Source: Thermoanaerobaculum aquaticum
Lineage (GTDB): Bacteria > Acidobacteriota > Thermoanaerobaculia > Thermoanaerobaculales > Thermoanaerobaculaceae
NCBI RefSeq assembly: GCF_000687145.1
Contig: NZ_JMFG01000004.1
Location: 1 to 46,400 of the forward strand
Direction of reading: 5' to 3'
DNA length: 46,400 nt
Below, piece by piece: positions 21,692 to 30,398 of the stretch (its first letter is position 1; every line of letters starts with the position of its first letter). The notes under the pieces are model-generated. The model did not search any database. It was not told where the DNA came from and saw nothing but the letters and a program-made list of their open reading frames with translations. The translations under genes were made by a program, and so were the position numbers.

Positions 21692-24205
21692 TTAAGCAAA
21701 CTCCTCTTGCCGCCGCCAGGCGGCCAGCACCCCGCCGGCCAGGAGCACCACCAGCCCGGTCCACAACAGGCCAATCATGGGTTTGACGCTTACGTCTGCG
21801 GAAAAACGGGCCGGTTCACCGGGGTCCGGGGGAGCGTTGGGATCAAGGACCAAAAGCTCCACCAGCTTTTCGTCAGCGTTCATTTGGCCGATGCGGATGG
21901 AAACCCCGGAAAGGGGAGGCAGGGCCGCGTCCAGGCGTTGGCCGCCGCTCCTCACCGCCGGTGTGACCTCAAACTCCTTCCCGTCGGCGGTTTTAGCCTT
22001 GAAAACCGCGCCGATGTTGATCTTTCCCGCCTGGGGGTCGAAATCCGAGAGGTCAAACGTGTCAAAGGTCAAGGTGACCCCGCGATAAACCAGGGACTGC
22101 CCCGGTTTGAGGAAGGCCCGCTTGGCCACCCCGGAGGGGATACCCGCCACGTGCAGGCGGATCCTGCCGGCCGAGGCATTCACCCCCACCAACTGCACCT
22201 TGATGCCCGGGCGGCCGGGCACCTCTACCCCGTGGCTTTCCAGGCCGGTGGGCTTGGAGACCAGCTTGGGCGTGAGGGCATAGGTTTGGCCGTCAGTGGT
22301 GAGCTGCAATCGGGCACCAATGGAGAGCTCCTCGCCCGTTTCGTGGCCACCGCCCATGTCAAAGCCCTGGAAAGTAATGAAGAGCGGCCCGAGCTGGGTG
22401 CTTTCGCCCTTGCCCAACTCCACCATGCCGGCATCTTCCGGGGGACGGCCGGGGTTGTACTCCACTGGCGAGATGTATAAGTCGTGGGTGAGGCGCACCA
22501 GCACATCGGGGTGGGCCACCAGCTGCTGGGTCTTCTCGTTAATGAACATCCTGGGGCGAGCCTGGCGCAGGCGCCCTTGGCTGTCCTTAACCTCCACCAG
22601 CATCACATCCTTTTCCAAGGGGTTGTCGTTGCGGATGCCCTTGAAGGTGAGCGTGTACCCGAAAAGTGTTTGCGGCTGACCCTCCGCGAGGGTTACCTTT
22701 TGCGTCTTGTCGTAGGCCGAGGAAGTAATGATGCCGGTGAGCATGAGCCCCAAACCCACGTGGGCTAGGTAGCCGCCCATGGCCCGAAAACGCCGCTGCC
22801 GCATCTCGTCCATGCTCTTCAAGAGGTTAGAGGCAAAAGCCAGGATGGAAACGAAGAGGAAAACCAAAAACAGCACGCCCCGCGCACCAAAGGCTACCGC
22901 TCCCAGAGTGCCAGCAAGCGCTACACCTGAGGCCAAAAGGAGCCTTTGGCCAAGCTCTTTGGCGGTGCCTTTCCAGTGGAGGTAGGGAACCACCCCCAAA
23001 AGCAGCGCCAGCAGGATGCCCACCGGCAAGGTGACGCGGTTGTAAAAGTCGGCACCCACCTGGGATGGCTTGGTGAACAGCCGGGTAATGAGCGGGGAGG
23101 ATGTTCCCACCAGCACCACCGTGGCGGTGGCTAGCAAAGCCCCAATGGCAATGACGAAAAACACGGTGCGGGAAAAGAACGGCTCCTCACCCACTTCTGA
23201 GGGGATCTCCCGCCACCGCCAAAACAGAAATGCAAGTCCCAGCGATAGGAAGAACAGCAGGTTGAAAACCAGCCATCCGGTGATACCCAAATCGACAAAG
23301 GAGTGCACCGAAAAGTCGGCAAGAACCCCCGATCGGGTCAAAAACGTGGCGTACACCACCAACACAAAAGACACAATGGCCAAGAAGAAGTTGAGCTTGC
23401 GGAAGCGGTTGCGGGCTTTTTGCAGGACAAGCCCGTGAACCAAGGCGGAAGAGGTAAGCCACGGCACCAGAGAGGAATTTTCCACCGGATCCCAACCCCA
23501 GTAACCGCCCCAGCCCAAGGTCACGTAAGCCCAGTAGCCTCCCAGCAGGATGGCGGCACCCAGCGTCACCACCGTCACTAGAGCCCAGGGTAGAGAGGCT
23601 TTCACCCACTCCTCGTAGCGCCGGCTCCAAAGGGCAGCAATGGCCAGGGCAAAAGGCACCGCGGTGGCGGCGTAACCCAAGAACATAATGGGCGGGTGAA
23701 TGGTCATCCAGAAGTTCTGCAGCAAGGGATTGAGGCCCTGACCGTCCACCGGCACCTGCCCCGGGGGCAGGCCTTGGAGAAAGCGGAACGGGGACTGCTT
23801 CAGCAAGATGGCGATGAGGGACAGGAGGGTCAGGTTGTAAACCAAAAGCGCGCGGTTCTCATAGTGCCGGGAAAAGCGGATGAAAAAGATGCCAATGACC
23901 GCCCCCCAAAGGATCCAAAGGAGGAAGCTACCCTCTTGCCCAGCCCAGAAGGTCGAAACCAAGTAAAACCAGGGAAGGGAAAGGTCTGAATACGAAAACA
24001 CGTAATGAAGCCGGAAATCGTGGGTGAGGATGAGGTAAAGGAGGATTCCTGAAGCCAAAAACACCGCAAAGGTGCCGTAGTAATAGGCTTGTCGGGCGTA
24101 GGCTTTGAGCTCCTCACGGCCACGATCGGCCCGCCAGTAAAAAAAGGCGGAGGCGGCAAACGCCAGGAAAGCCGCCCACAACGTAATGACTCCAGGCCAG
24201 TACAT
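21692..24205 (-). CDS. ccmF: Cytochrome c haem lyase subunit CcmF, enlarged
   Basis: An 837-residue multi-span membrane protein; the E. coli protein has 647 residues. CcmF attaches haem delivered by CcmE to apocytochrome c. Visible are the external haem-handling WWD segment WGGYWGWDPVENSSLVPW (232-249), periplasmic His in MTIHPP (170), and GQEGSFLLW (89-97). From about residue 500 to 808 there is a large soluble region before the last span (811-829). This region carries two copies of a roughly 92-residue module (598-689 and 700-791). It follows ccmE after 34 bases, with its binding site in GGGGGGAACC before ATG 24205. Confidence 0.94.
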   Translation of the reverse strand: MYWPGVITLWAAFLAFAASAFFYWRADRGREELKAYARQAYYYGTFAVFLASGILLYLILTHDFRLHYVFSYSDLSLPWFYLVSTFWAGQEGSFLLWILWGAVIGIFFIRFSRHYENRALLVYNLTLLSLIAILLKQSPFRFLQGLPPGQVPVDGQGLNPLLQNFWMTIHPPIMFLGYAATAVPFALAIAALWSRRYEEWVKASLPWALVTVVTLGAAILLGGYWAYVTLGWGGYWGWDPVENSSLVPWLTSSALVHGLVLQKARNRFRKLNFFLAIVSFVLVVYATFLTRSGVLADFSVHSFVDLGITGWLVFNLLFFLSLGLAFLFWRWREIPSEVGEEPFFSRTVFFVIAIGALLATATVVLVGTSSPLITRLFTKPSQVGADFYNRVTLPVGILLALLLGVVPYLHWKGTAKELGQRLLLASGVALAGTLGAVAFGARGVLFLVFLFVSILAFASNLLKSMDEMRQRRFRAMGGYLAHVGLGLMLTGIITSSAYDKTQKVTLAEGQPQTLFGYTLTFKGIRNDNPLEKDVMLVEVKDSQGRLRQARPRMFINEKTQQLVAHPDVLVRLTHDLYISPVEYNPGRPPEDAGMVELGKGESTQLGPLFITFQGFDMGGGHETGEELSIGARLQLTTDGQTYALTPKLVSKPTGLESHGVEVPGRPGIKVQLVGVNASAGRIRLHVAGIPSGVAKRAFLKPGQSLVYRGVTLTFDTFDLSDFDPQAGKINIGAVFKAKTADGKEFEVTPAVRSGGQRLDAALPPLSGVSIRIGQMNADEKLVELLVLDPNAPPDPGEPARFSADVSVKPMIGLLWTGLVVLLAGGVLAAWRRQEEFA
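21833..22414 (-). repeat. Internal duplication in the CcmF periplasmic region
   Basis: The copies lie at 22139-22414 and 21833-22108. Compare GPLFITFQGFD with GVTLTFDTFD, LSIGARLQLTTDGQTYALTP with INIGAVFKAKTADGKEFEVTP, and IKVQLVGVNASAGRIRLHV with VSIRIGQMNADEKLVELLV. The spacing between the three blocks is the same in both copies. The similarity is visible only in protein, so the duplication is old. Confidence 0.75.
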
Positions 24206-24239
24206 GGTTCCCCCCTTTTAGATAAGCGCCAACGACCTC

Positions 24240-24638
24240 TTAGGAACGGGCGCCGTACTGCTTTTCCTCAACTCCCTGGTACTTGGATGGGCACTTGACC
24301 AAGAGCTTTTCGGCAACGAAAACCCCGTTGGTGAAGCGACCGATGGCGACGATTTGCGTGGCCTCTTCGAAGTTCCCCGGTTTGGTGCCGGCAAATTCCA
24401 CCTTCATGCGATCGCCTTGGGTGTCCTCCAGCACAAAAACCAGCTTGCCGTTGGCTTCGTCGTAGTAGGAGGAGCCCTGCACCAGCTTTCCGGCCACCTG
24501 CACCGCGTCTTGCGAGGCCCTGGCCTGCGCAAAGCTCACGTAGGGGGTTAGGCTGGCTTTAAACGCCCCGGCCCCAAACGCCACAAAACCCACAATCAAC
24601 GCAAGTCCCACCACGGTCCAAACGGCGCGCCGGTTCAT
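24240..24638 (-). CDS. ccmE: Cytochrome c-type biogenesis haem chaperone CcmE (CxxxY type)
   Basis: A 132-residue protein with one N-terminal membrane anchor (residues 7-25) and a periplasmic OB-fold domain. CcmE carries haem from CcmABCD to CcmF through a covalent bond, usually to His in HxxxY. Here the site is LLVKCPSKY, C116 to Y120, the Cys variant known from archaea and Desulfovibrio. ATG 24638 has GAGGAGG upstream and overlaps the ccmD stop (ATGA). The flexible tail after the site is short. Confidence 0.92.
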   Translation of the reverse strand: MNRRAVWTVVGLALIVGFVAFGAGAFKASLTPYVSFAQARASQDAVQVAGKLVQGSSYYDEANGKLVFVLEDTQGDRMKVEFAGTKPGNFEEATQIVAIGRFTNGVFVAEKLLVKCPSKYQGVEEKQYGARS

Positions 24639-24757
24639 TGGGTTTCCTCCTCTAACTTGGCCAAGCGGCGTTCCAAACCCAGGCAGTACAGGAAAATCCC
24701 TACCCAAATGCCGATGGTTACGGCAGCAACCCAAAACAAGCTTTCAGGTGCTGGCAT
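24635..24757 (-). CDS. ccmD: CcmD-like small membrane protein
   Basis: A 40-residue peptide with one hydrophobic span (about residues 7-29: LFWVAAVTIGIWVGIFLY) followed by a charged tail (LERRLAKLEEETQ), the typical CcmD layout. CcmD helps release haem-loaded CcmE from CcmABC. It lies two bases after ccmC and overlaps ccmE by four bases. It is short and easily missed in annotation. Confidence 0.85.
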   Translation of the reverse strand: MPAPESLFWVAAVTIGIWVGIFLYCLGLERRLAKLEEETQ

Positions 24758-24759
24758 CT

Positions 24760-25437
24760 TTACTCTCCCCCCTCTTCCCGCCGCAGTCTAAGGCGGGAAA
24801 GCCTCACCTCCAGAGAATACAACCACCAGAACAGCCCGGTAAATCCCAAAAGCGAACCCAAGAGAACCTGGAACATCCTGGGGTTCATCTGCACCTTCAC
24901 CGAACCCTGGGCACTGATGATGGTGTCGGGGTGCAGGGACCAGTAAATCCTGGGGACCACGAACACCAAAAACGGCATGGTAACGAAGGCGAGGATCGCA
25001 TAAGCGGCTGATAAGGACCCGCGGCGTTCCGCATCGCTCACCGCCTGGCGCAAGGCAAAGTAGGCGGCGTAAATCAAAAGCAAAATGGCAATGGAAACCT
25101 CCCGGGGGTCCCAGTTCCAGAAACTGCCCCACATGACCTTGGCAAACAGAGACCCGCTTACGGTGGCGAGCACTGCAAACATTAGCCCCAGGCGGGCTGC
25201 CGCGGCCGCTCGCGCATCGTCCAGCAGGTTGCGGTGCCGGAGGTAGCGCAGCGAAGCCACTAAGTTCACGCAAAAGGCCAAAACCGCCACCCAGGCTTGG
25301 GGGACGTGGAAGAACACAATGCGGGACGATTCCCCCTTAAAGCCCGCGGCGGCAGGGGCGTAAAAGAAAGCCGCCCAAATCACCACGCAAAACCACACGA
25401 AGAGAACAGCCAACGAGATTTTTTTGGTCTTAGTCAT
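24760..25437 (-). CDS. ccmC: Haem exporter protein CcmC
   Basis: A 225-residue six-span membrane protein. It displays haem through the periplasmic WWD motif WGSFWNWDPRE (103-113), flanked by His in VFFHVPQAW (44) and in a later loop (YWSLHPDTI). It catalyses haem attachment to CcmE. Its 5' end overlaps ccmB by eight bases and its stop is two bases before ccmD. Confidence 0.95.
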   Translation of the reverse strand: MTKTKKISLAVLFVWFCVVIWAAFFYAPAAAGFKGESSRIVFFHVPQAWVAVLAFCVNLVASLRYLRHRNLLDDARAAAAARLGLMFAVLATVSGSLFAKVMWGSFWNWDPREVSIAILLLIYAAYFALRQAVSDAERRGSLSAAYAILAFVTMPFLVFVVPRIYWSLHPDTIISAQGSVKVQMNPRMFQVLLGSLLGFTGLFWWLYSLEVRLSRLRLRREEGGE

Positions 25438-26110
25438 GCCACACCACCGGAAAGAGGAATGCCGAGGAGACCAACGTCACCCCGGTGAGAGAAAAGACAG
25501 CCCGCAGAGAAGGCAGCACCGCCGAAAGCTCGGCAGCGGTCACCGCCATACGCGTTCCTTGAATGAGAAAAACCAACATGGGCAACACTAAAGGCACCGC
25601 CAAAACCACAAACAGCGTGGCCGATCCCGTGGCCCGGGAGATGATCGCCGCCACCATGGTGGCGGTGGCTGCCAAACCCAGGGCCCCGGCTACCAGCACC
25701 AGCGTCAACGCCGGCACGTTGGCCACCGAAAAGCCCATAAAAATCGAGAAAAGCGGCACCAAGAAAAACTCAAGCCCCAAAAGCAGCACCAGGTTGAACA
25801 GGAACTTGCCTGTAAAAACCGCGCCGGGCCGGGCGGCAAGCCGCAGAGCCTTGGCGGTGTGAGCATCCTCCTCCTTGACGAAAACCCTGGGGAGGCCGGA
25901 GCTGGCGGCAAAGAACAAGATGATCCACAGAAGCGCCGAGTGCAGGTGGGGGCGGTCCTGCTCGTGGATGCGGTAGGGTCCAATTTGATAGGCCACGGCC
26001 ACCAGCGTGGTGAGGGCAAAAAGACCCACCGAGGACACCGCCACCCGGCTGCGGAGCTCCGACACCACCTCCTTGCGCAGAACCGTGAAGCTCTCAATGA
26101 GCAAGCTCAA
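25430..26110 (-). CDS. ccmB: Haem exporter ABC permease CcmB
   Basis: About 224-226 residues with six hydrophobic spans; pairs with CcmA as an ABC transporter needed to free holo-CcmE. The N-terminal cytoplasmic segment SFTVLRKEVVSELRSR is typical of CcmB. No ATG fits; TTG at 26110 (with AGGG just upstream) or TTG at 26104 are the best starts, both inside the end of ccmA. The 3' end overlaps ccmC. Confidence 0.88.
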   Translation of the reverse strand: MSLLIESFTVLRKEVVSELRSRVAVSSVGLFALTTLVAVAYQIGPYRIHEQDRPHLHSALLWIILFFAASSGLPRVFVKEEDAHTAKALRLAARPGAVFTGKFLFNLVLLLGLEFFLVPLFSIFMGFSVANVPALTLVLVAGALGLAATATMVAAIISRATGSATLFVVLAVPLVLPMLVFLIQGTRMAVTAAELSAVLPSLRAVFSLTGVTLVSSAFLFPVVWHD

Positions 26111-26714
26111 GGACCCTGTCTCCCCATGCCACCTCACGCGGATCGTTAGTGGCAACCACCACCGTGGCCCGTTCCCGCCAGGCCATTACCAACTCTTTAA
26201 GAAGCCTGTGGCCCGCTTCGTCGAGGTTGGAAGAAGGCTCGTCCAAAAGCAGCACCTCCGGGCGATGCACCAGAGCTTGGGCCAGCTTGACCCTCTGCAG
26301 CATCCCCGAGGAAAACTGCTTCACCGGACGGGAAAAATCAGCTCCCTTCAGCCCCAGCTGTTCCAGCACCGCGGCCAGCTCCTTGTCGGGGAGCCGTAAA
26401 CCCCGGACCTGGGTGAAAAAACGCAGGTTCTCCATGGCGGAGAGCTCTTCGTAAACCGACAAATCGGGAGCGCATACTCCTAAATGGCGGTGCCATTCCT
26501 CTTTGGGCAGGGCCCGGCCGTTGGCTAGGTAGCTCACCTCCCCTTGGGAGGGACGCAAAAGCCCACCCAAGATGTTGAGGAGGGTGGACTTACCCGAGCC
26601 GTTGGGGCCGGTCACCACCAGCACCTCACCCGGTTTGGCGGCACCGTTCACGTTTCGCAAAACCGCCCGCCGGCCAAACCGCTTGCTCAAACCCGAAAAG
26701 CGAAGCTCCACCAC
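26094..26714 (-). CDS. ccmA: Haem exporter ABC ATPase CcmA
   Basis: A 206-residue ABC ATPase. Walker A is GPNGSGKST, Walker B LLLDEPSSNLD, and the signature is the weak form FSSGM typical of short CcmA proteins. It powers release of holo-CcmE. The start is GTG 26714 or the next GTG at 26711. It is the first gene of the ccm unit and diverges from the GT-C gene across 65 bases. Confidence 0.92.
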   Translation of the reverse strand: MVELRFSGLSKRFGRRAVLRNVNGAAKPGEVLVVTGPNGSGKSTLLNILGGLLRPSQGEVSYLANGRALPKEEWHRHLGVCAPDLSVYEELSAMENLRFFTQVRGLRLPDKELAAVLEQLGLKGADFSRPVKQFSSGMLQRVKLAQALVHRPEVLLLDEPSSNLDEAGHRLLKELVMAWRERATVVVATNDPREVAWGDRVLELAH

Positions 26715-26779
26715 GCCGGCAAGCTTACCATGGTTAAACGTCTCCTGCTGTTTTTACGGGGTTTTGCTAAAGTCTTACC

Positions 26780-28978
26780 GTGCTCACGGTGACGGAGCTG
26801 TGGCCCTTCTTTGAAACCGGCCAACGCCGAGCGGATCAGCTGTTGTCGGCGGCAATGCTGGCGGTGTTAGCGGTTTCCCGCCTTGCCTTTTTGCCCAAAG
26901 GCCCCTGGGAGCAAGACGAGGCGCTTTTGGCTTGCGGGGTGATGGACTTCGACCCGGCCCACCACATGCCTCACCCCCCGGGCTTTCCCCTGTGGATTTG
27001 GCTGGGGCGGCTGGTTATGCGCTTGGGCGCTGGGGAGCCACTTTTGGCCTTGCAGCTGGCCAGCGCCGCACTTTCGCTTCTTGGGCTTTGGGCGCTATTC
27101 GTCGTGACGAACCGCTGGCTGGGGCGGAACCTGGCGGCGGTGACGGTGCTGGCAGCGGCTTTCATCCCCGGGGTGTGGTTCCACGCCAGCCGCGGCTTTT
27201 CCGAAACCCCTTCGGCGGGGGTTTTTCTGGTGGCCTTGGCGCTCTGGAGTGTGACCCGTAATTTCGTCGCCTCTTCCTTGCTGGTCACGGCCGCGGCCCT
27301 GATCCGTCCCCCCTTGGCGCCGTTTTTTGCCGTGGTTGTGCTGCTTTGGGCTTGGGAAATAAGGGCAAACCCGAGGCTCCTTGGAAAAGCGGCGTTGTGG
27401 TCGGGTTTGCTGGTGGTCCTCAGCCTGGGGCCTCTGATTTTTGAAGCTGGAGGGTGGGAGTTTTACTGGTGGGCCTTCCAAACCCACGGGCAGTACCACG
27501 TGGCGCTTTTGGGCACCGAGGGTTTTTCCTTCCCGCACGTGGGATGGGTGCGGGGCTTGGGTGGCCTGGTGCCAGCGGTCGTCGTGGGGCTTCTGTCGGT
27601 GGTAGGGGGGCTTTGGCTAGTCATGCAGGGGAAGGTCAAGCTTGTGCCGAACCTTCTGGCCGGTGGCTTTTTGATTTACCTGCTGCTCTTTACCCACAAC
27701 CGCACCTATCCCCGCTACTGGGTCCTGACCTGGCTTTTATGTGCCCCTCTGGCGGTGGCAGGGCTTAAGGCACTGCTGCGGGCGAACGTTTTGGTGGCAA
27801 CCGCTGCCGCTGGAGCCGCCACCCTCGGGGCCTTTTGGACCCACCCCGCCCTTTCGTACGTGCATTCGCACCCGCTGCCGGTGGTGGAAGCTTTAACCGC
27901 GGTGGGCAGGGATGAAAAGCGAACCCTGGTGTTTGAGGAGCAGTTCTTTTCGTTCCGGAATTACCTGGCGCGGGTGGGGTTTTTTCGTGCAGCCAGCCTG
28001 CGTTTTTCGGAGGTAAAAGCTCCTAAATTCGCGGTGGGGGGCAGCAACTTGTTCCTGCTGCGGGAAAGCGAGCGGGTGTACCTGCCTGCTTCGGTCACCT
28101 GGGTCAACCGGTGGGAAATCCGCGAGCCCCGGGTGCTGGAGCTTTCCCAGGACCGGTTTTTACGGGCGGAGGTCGTGCAAAACCCGGTGCTCCTCTGGGA
28201 AGGGGGGTCCGTCCTGGAAGAGGAAGATGGTCACCCCTTCGTGTGGCTTTTTCCCGAAAGCACCCTGCTCCTTCCGGCGGTTTCGGGTCCTGGTTTTGTT
28301 ACGCTGGCGGTGGAGCTGCCTCCCGGTGTGCGTTCCAGCCAGGTGGAAGCTTGGGTCGGTGACCAGCATGTGGGGGTTTTTGAGCTTCCTGCCGGGCGCA
28401 ACCTCATTACCGTTCCCGTGCCGGAGTTGCCACAGCGCCAGACGGTCGCCTGGATCATCCCTCTGCGCCTGAAAGCCTCGGAGTATCGCCGCCTGGCGGG
28501 GGATTATCGGCCCTTGGCGTTGCGGGTGTTCTTTGTGTCGTTGGAGGCCTCGCCGTGGAACCCCCGCCCCTACGGGGTGAAGCCTTTTCCTGTGCCCATG
28601 TTTGTGCAGGCAGTTTCGGGCCAGGGTCTCCACGCTCCGGAGCAGTTCATGGGCTTTTCCGGCGCCTGGTGCCAGGCTCGCTGTTCGCTGTCGCTGCCTT
28701 TGGGAAGCGGCTTGCTGCAGCTCACCCTGGCGGCGCCCCGACCCGGAGGAGCGATGGTCACGGTGCGCCTGGGGGCGGTGGAAGCGAAGATCCCGGTGGG
28801 GCCCCAGCCGGTCACGGCCATGCTGCCCGTTCCCCAGGAGCTTGCCCAGCGGCGGCGGGGGGAGCTGGTGGTTTCCACGGATCCTTACCTTCCGGCTAAC
28901 GACCCACGGGAACTGGGTGTGGTGCTGGTGGAGGTGGGGTTTACCCCACCTCCAGCCCTGTCCCTCGCTACTCGGTAA
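26780..28978 (+). CDS. GT-C type membrane glycosyltransferase with large C-terminal beta domain
   Basis: A 732-residue protein. The first 385 residues hold about ten membrane spans. The first loop has EQDEALLACG and DFDPAHHMPHPPGFPLW, the acidic loop typical of GT-C (PMT/ArnT-like) enzymes that use lipid-linked sugars. Residues from about 390 onward are soluble and beta-rich with no recognised domain. The likely role is glycosylation of an exported product. The start is GTG 26780 or GTG 26789; a TAAAGT box lies 6 bases before the first. Its 3' end overlaps the convergent aldehyde dehydrogenase by 11 bases. Confidence 0.72.
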   Translation: MLTVTELWPFFETGQRRADQLLSAAMLAVLAVSRLAFLPKGPWEQDEALLACGVMDFDPAHHMPHPPGFPLWIWLGRLVMRLGAGEPLLALQLASAALSLLGLWALFVVTNRWLGRNLAAVTVLAAAFIPGVWFHASRGFSETPSAGVFLVALALWSVTRNFVASSLLVTAAALIRPPLAPFFAVVVLLWAWEIRANPRLLGKAALWSGLLVVLSLGPLIFEAGGWEFYWWAFQTHGQYHVALLGTEGFSFPHVGWVRGLGGLVPAVVVGLLSVVGGLWLVMQGKVKLVPNLLAGGFLIYLLLFTHNRTYPRYWVLTWLLCAPLAVAGLKALLRANVLVATAAAGAATLGAFWTHPALSYVHSHPLPVVEALTAVGRDEKRTLVFEEQFFSFRNYLARVGFFRAASLRFSEVKAPKFAVGGSNLFLLRESERVYLPASVTWVNRWEIREPRVLELSQDRFLRAEVVQNPVLLWEGGSVLEEEDGHPFVWLFPESTLLLPAVSGPGFVTLAVELPPGVRSSQVEAWVGDQHVGVFELPAGRNLITVPVPELPQRQTVAWIIPLRLKASEYRRLAGDYRPLALRVFFVSLEASPWNPRPYGVKPFPVPMFVQAVSGQGLHAPEQFMGFSGAWCQARCSLSLPLGSGLLQLTLAAPRPGGAMVTVRLGAVEAKIPVGPQPVTAMLPVPQELAQRRRGELVVSTDPYLPANDPRELGVVLVEVGFTPPPALSLATR

Positions 28979-30389
28979 AGCACACCACCTTCGGTTCGGT
29001 CATTTCCAAAAGGGCAAAAGCTACACCTTCCCGCCCCAGCCCCGAGTTCTTGATGCCGCCGAAGGGCATTTGATCCAGGCGGTAGTCGGTGGAATCGTTG
29101 ATGATGACCCCGCCGCACTCCAGGTGCTTGATGGCGTAGTGGGCGGCCGAAAGGGAACGGGTGAAGATGGCGGCGTGCAAGCCGTAGTCCACGCTGTTGG
29201 CCAGGGTCACCGCTTCCTCCAGCTCATCGAACGGCCAGAGGGCCACCACCGGCCCAAAGACCTCCTGGCACCCCAGCTTCATGGCCATGGTCACGCCGGT
29301 CATCACCGTGGGCTCCACCACCGTGCCAATGGGGCCGCCCCGCTGGCCCCCGCAGTGCACCGTGGCGCCAGAGGCTTCCGCCTCGCGGATCCAGCTTTCA
29401 ATGCGCTTGGCTTCCGCTTCGGTAATCACCGGGCCCATGTCGCAGTTTTCCTCAAGCTTAGGGCCAACCTTGTAGGTCTTGGTTTTGGCCACAAAGGCTT
29501 CAAGGTAGCGCTCAAAAATAGGCCTCTGCACGTAAACCCTCTGCACGCCAATGCAGTTTTGCCCCGCTGCCCAAAAGGCCCCGGAAACCGTATCGGCTAC
29601 CGCGCGGTCAAAGTCGCAATCCGCCATCACAATGACCGGTGAGTTGGAGCCCAGCTCCATACCGATCTTCTTGAGGCCGGCAAGGCGGGTGATGTGAAGA
29701 CCCGCTTCCACCCCACCGGTGAAGGAAACCATTCTCACCCGTGGGTCGCTCACCAGCGGATCCCCCACCTCACCGCCAGGCCCGGTAACGACGTTGAGGA
29801 CGCCGGCCGGCAGCCCGGCGTCTTGAAAAGCCTGGGCCAGTTTCAAGGCGGAAAGGGGGGTGACGGTGGCGGGTTTCAAGACCACGGTGTTACCGCCGGC
29901 AATGGCAGGGCCCAGCTTGTGGGCCACCAGGTTGAGGGGATCGTTGAAGGGGGTAATGGCGGCAATGACGCCAATGGGCTCCCGGTACCAGTAGCCGTGG
30001 CGGTGTTCCCCGCCGGGAAAAGAATCGAAGGGGATCGTTTGCCCGTAGAGCCTGCGGGCCTCTTCTGCCGAAAGGCTCAAGGTGTTGACGCACCGGCGTA
30101 CTTCCTTGCGGGCTTCGCGGATGGTTTTGGAGCCTTCCCGGGCAATGAGGCGGGCAAAGTCCTCCAGGTAGTGGGCCACCGTGTCCGCCACCTTGCGCAG
30201 GATCTCCATGCGTTGGGCCACCGGCGAAAAGCGCCAGCTGCGAAAGGCGGAAACCGCCGCGGAAATAGCCTGATCCACGTGCTGGGGTGTGCCGTGGGGG
30301 ACGGTGTCCACCAGTGAGCCGTCCCAGGGGTCAATGACGGGGATGGTTTCTTTGGTGGCCACCCATTGGCCGTTGATGAGCATGTCCAT
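28968..30389 (-). CDS. NAD(P)-dependent aldehyde dehydrogenase
   Basis: A 473-residue ALDH superfamily enzyme. Catalytic residues are present: Asn149 in TPFND, Glu245 in GMELGSNSP, Cys279 in GQNCIGVQRV. The C-terminal MPFGGIKNSGLGREG motif is intact. It resembles lactaldehyde, phosphonoacetaldehyde and GapN-like branches, but sequence alone does not fix the substrate. ATG 30389 has AGGAGG upstream. It starts nine bases after hom, so the two are cotranscribed, which hints at a role near aspartate-family or threonine metabolism. That is inference. Confidence 0.85.
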   Translation of the reverse strand: MDMLINGQWVATKETIPVIDPWDGSLVDTVPHGTPQHVDQAISAAVSAFRSWRFSPVAQRMEILRKVADTVAHYLEDFARLIAREGSKTIREARKEVRRCVNTLSLSAEEARRLYGQTIPFDSFPGGEHRHGYWYREPIGVIAAITPFNDPLNLVAHKLGPAIAGGNTVVLKPATVTPLSALKLAQAFQDAGLPAGVLNVVTGPGGEVGDPLVSDPRVRMVSFTGGVEAGLHITRLAGLKKIGMELGSNSPVIVMADCDFDRAVADTVSGAFWAAGQNCIGVQRVYVQRPIFERYLEAFVAKTKTYKVGPKLEENCDMGPVITEAEAKRIESWIREAEASGATVHCGGQRGGPIGTVVEPTVMTGVTMAMKLGCQEVFGPVVALWPFDELEEAVTLANSVDYGLHAAIFTRSLSAAHYAIKHLECGGVIINDSTDYRLDQMPFGGIKNSGLGREGVAFALLEMTEPKVVCFTE

Positions 30390-30398
30390 GGTGTCCTC

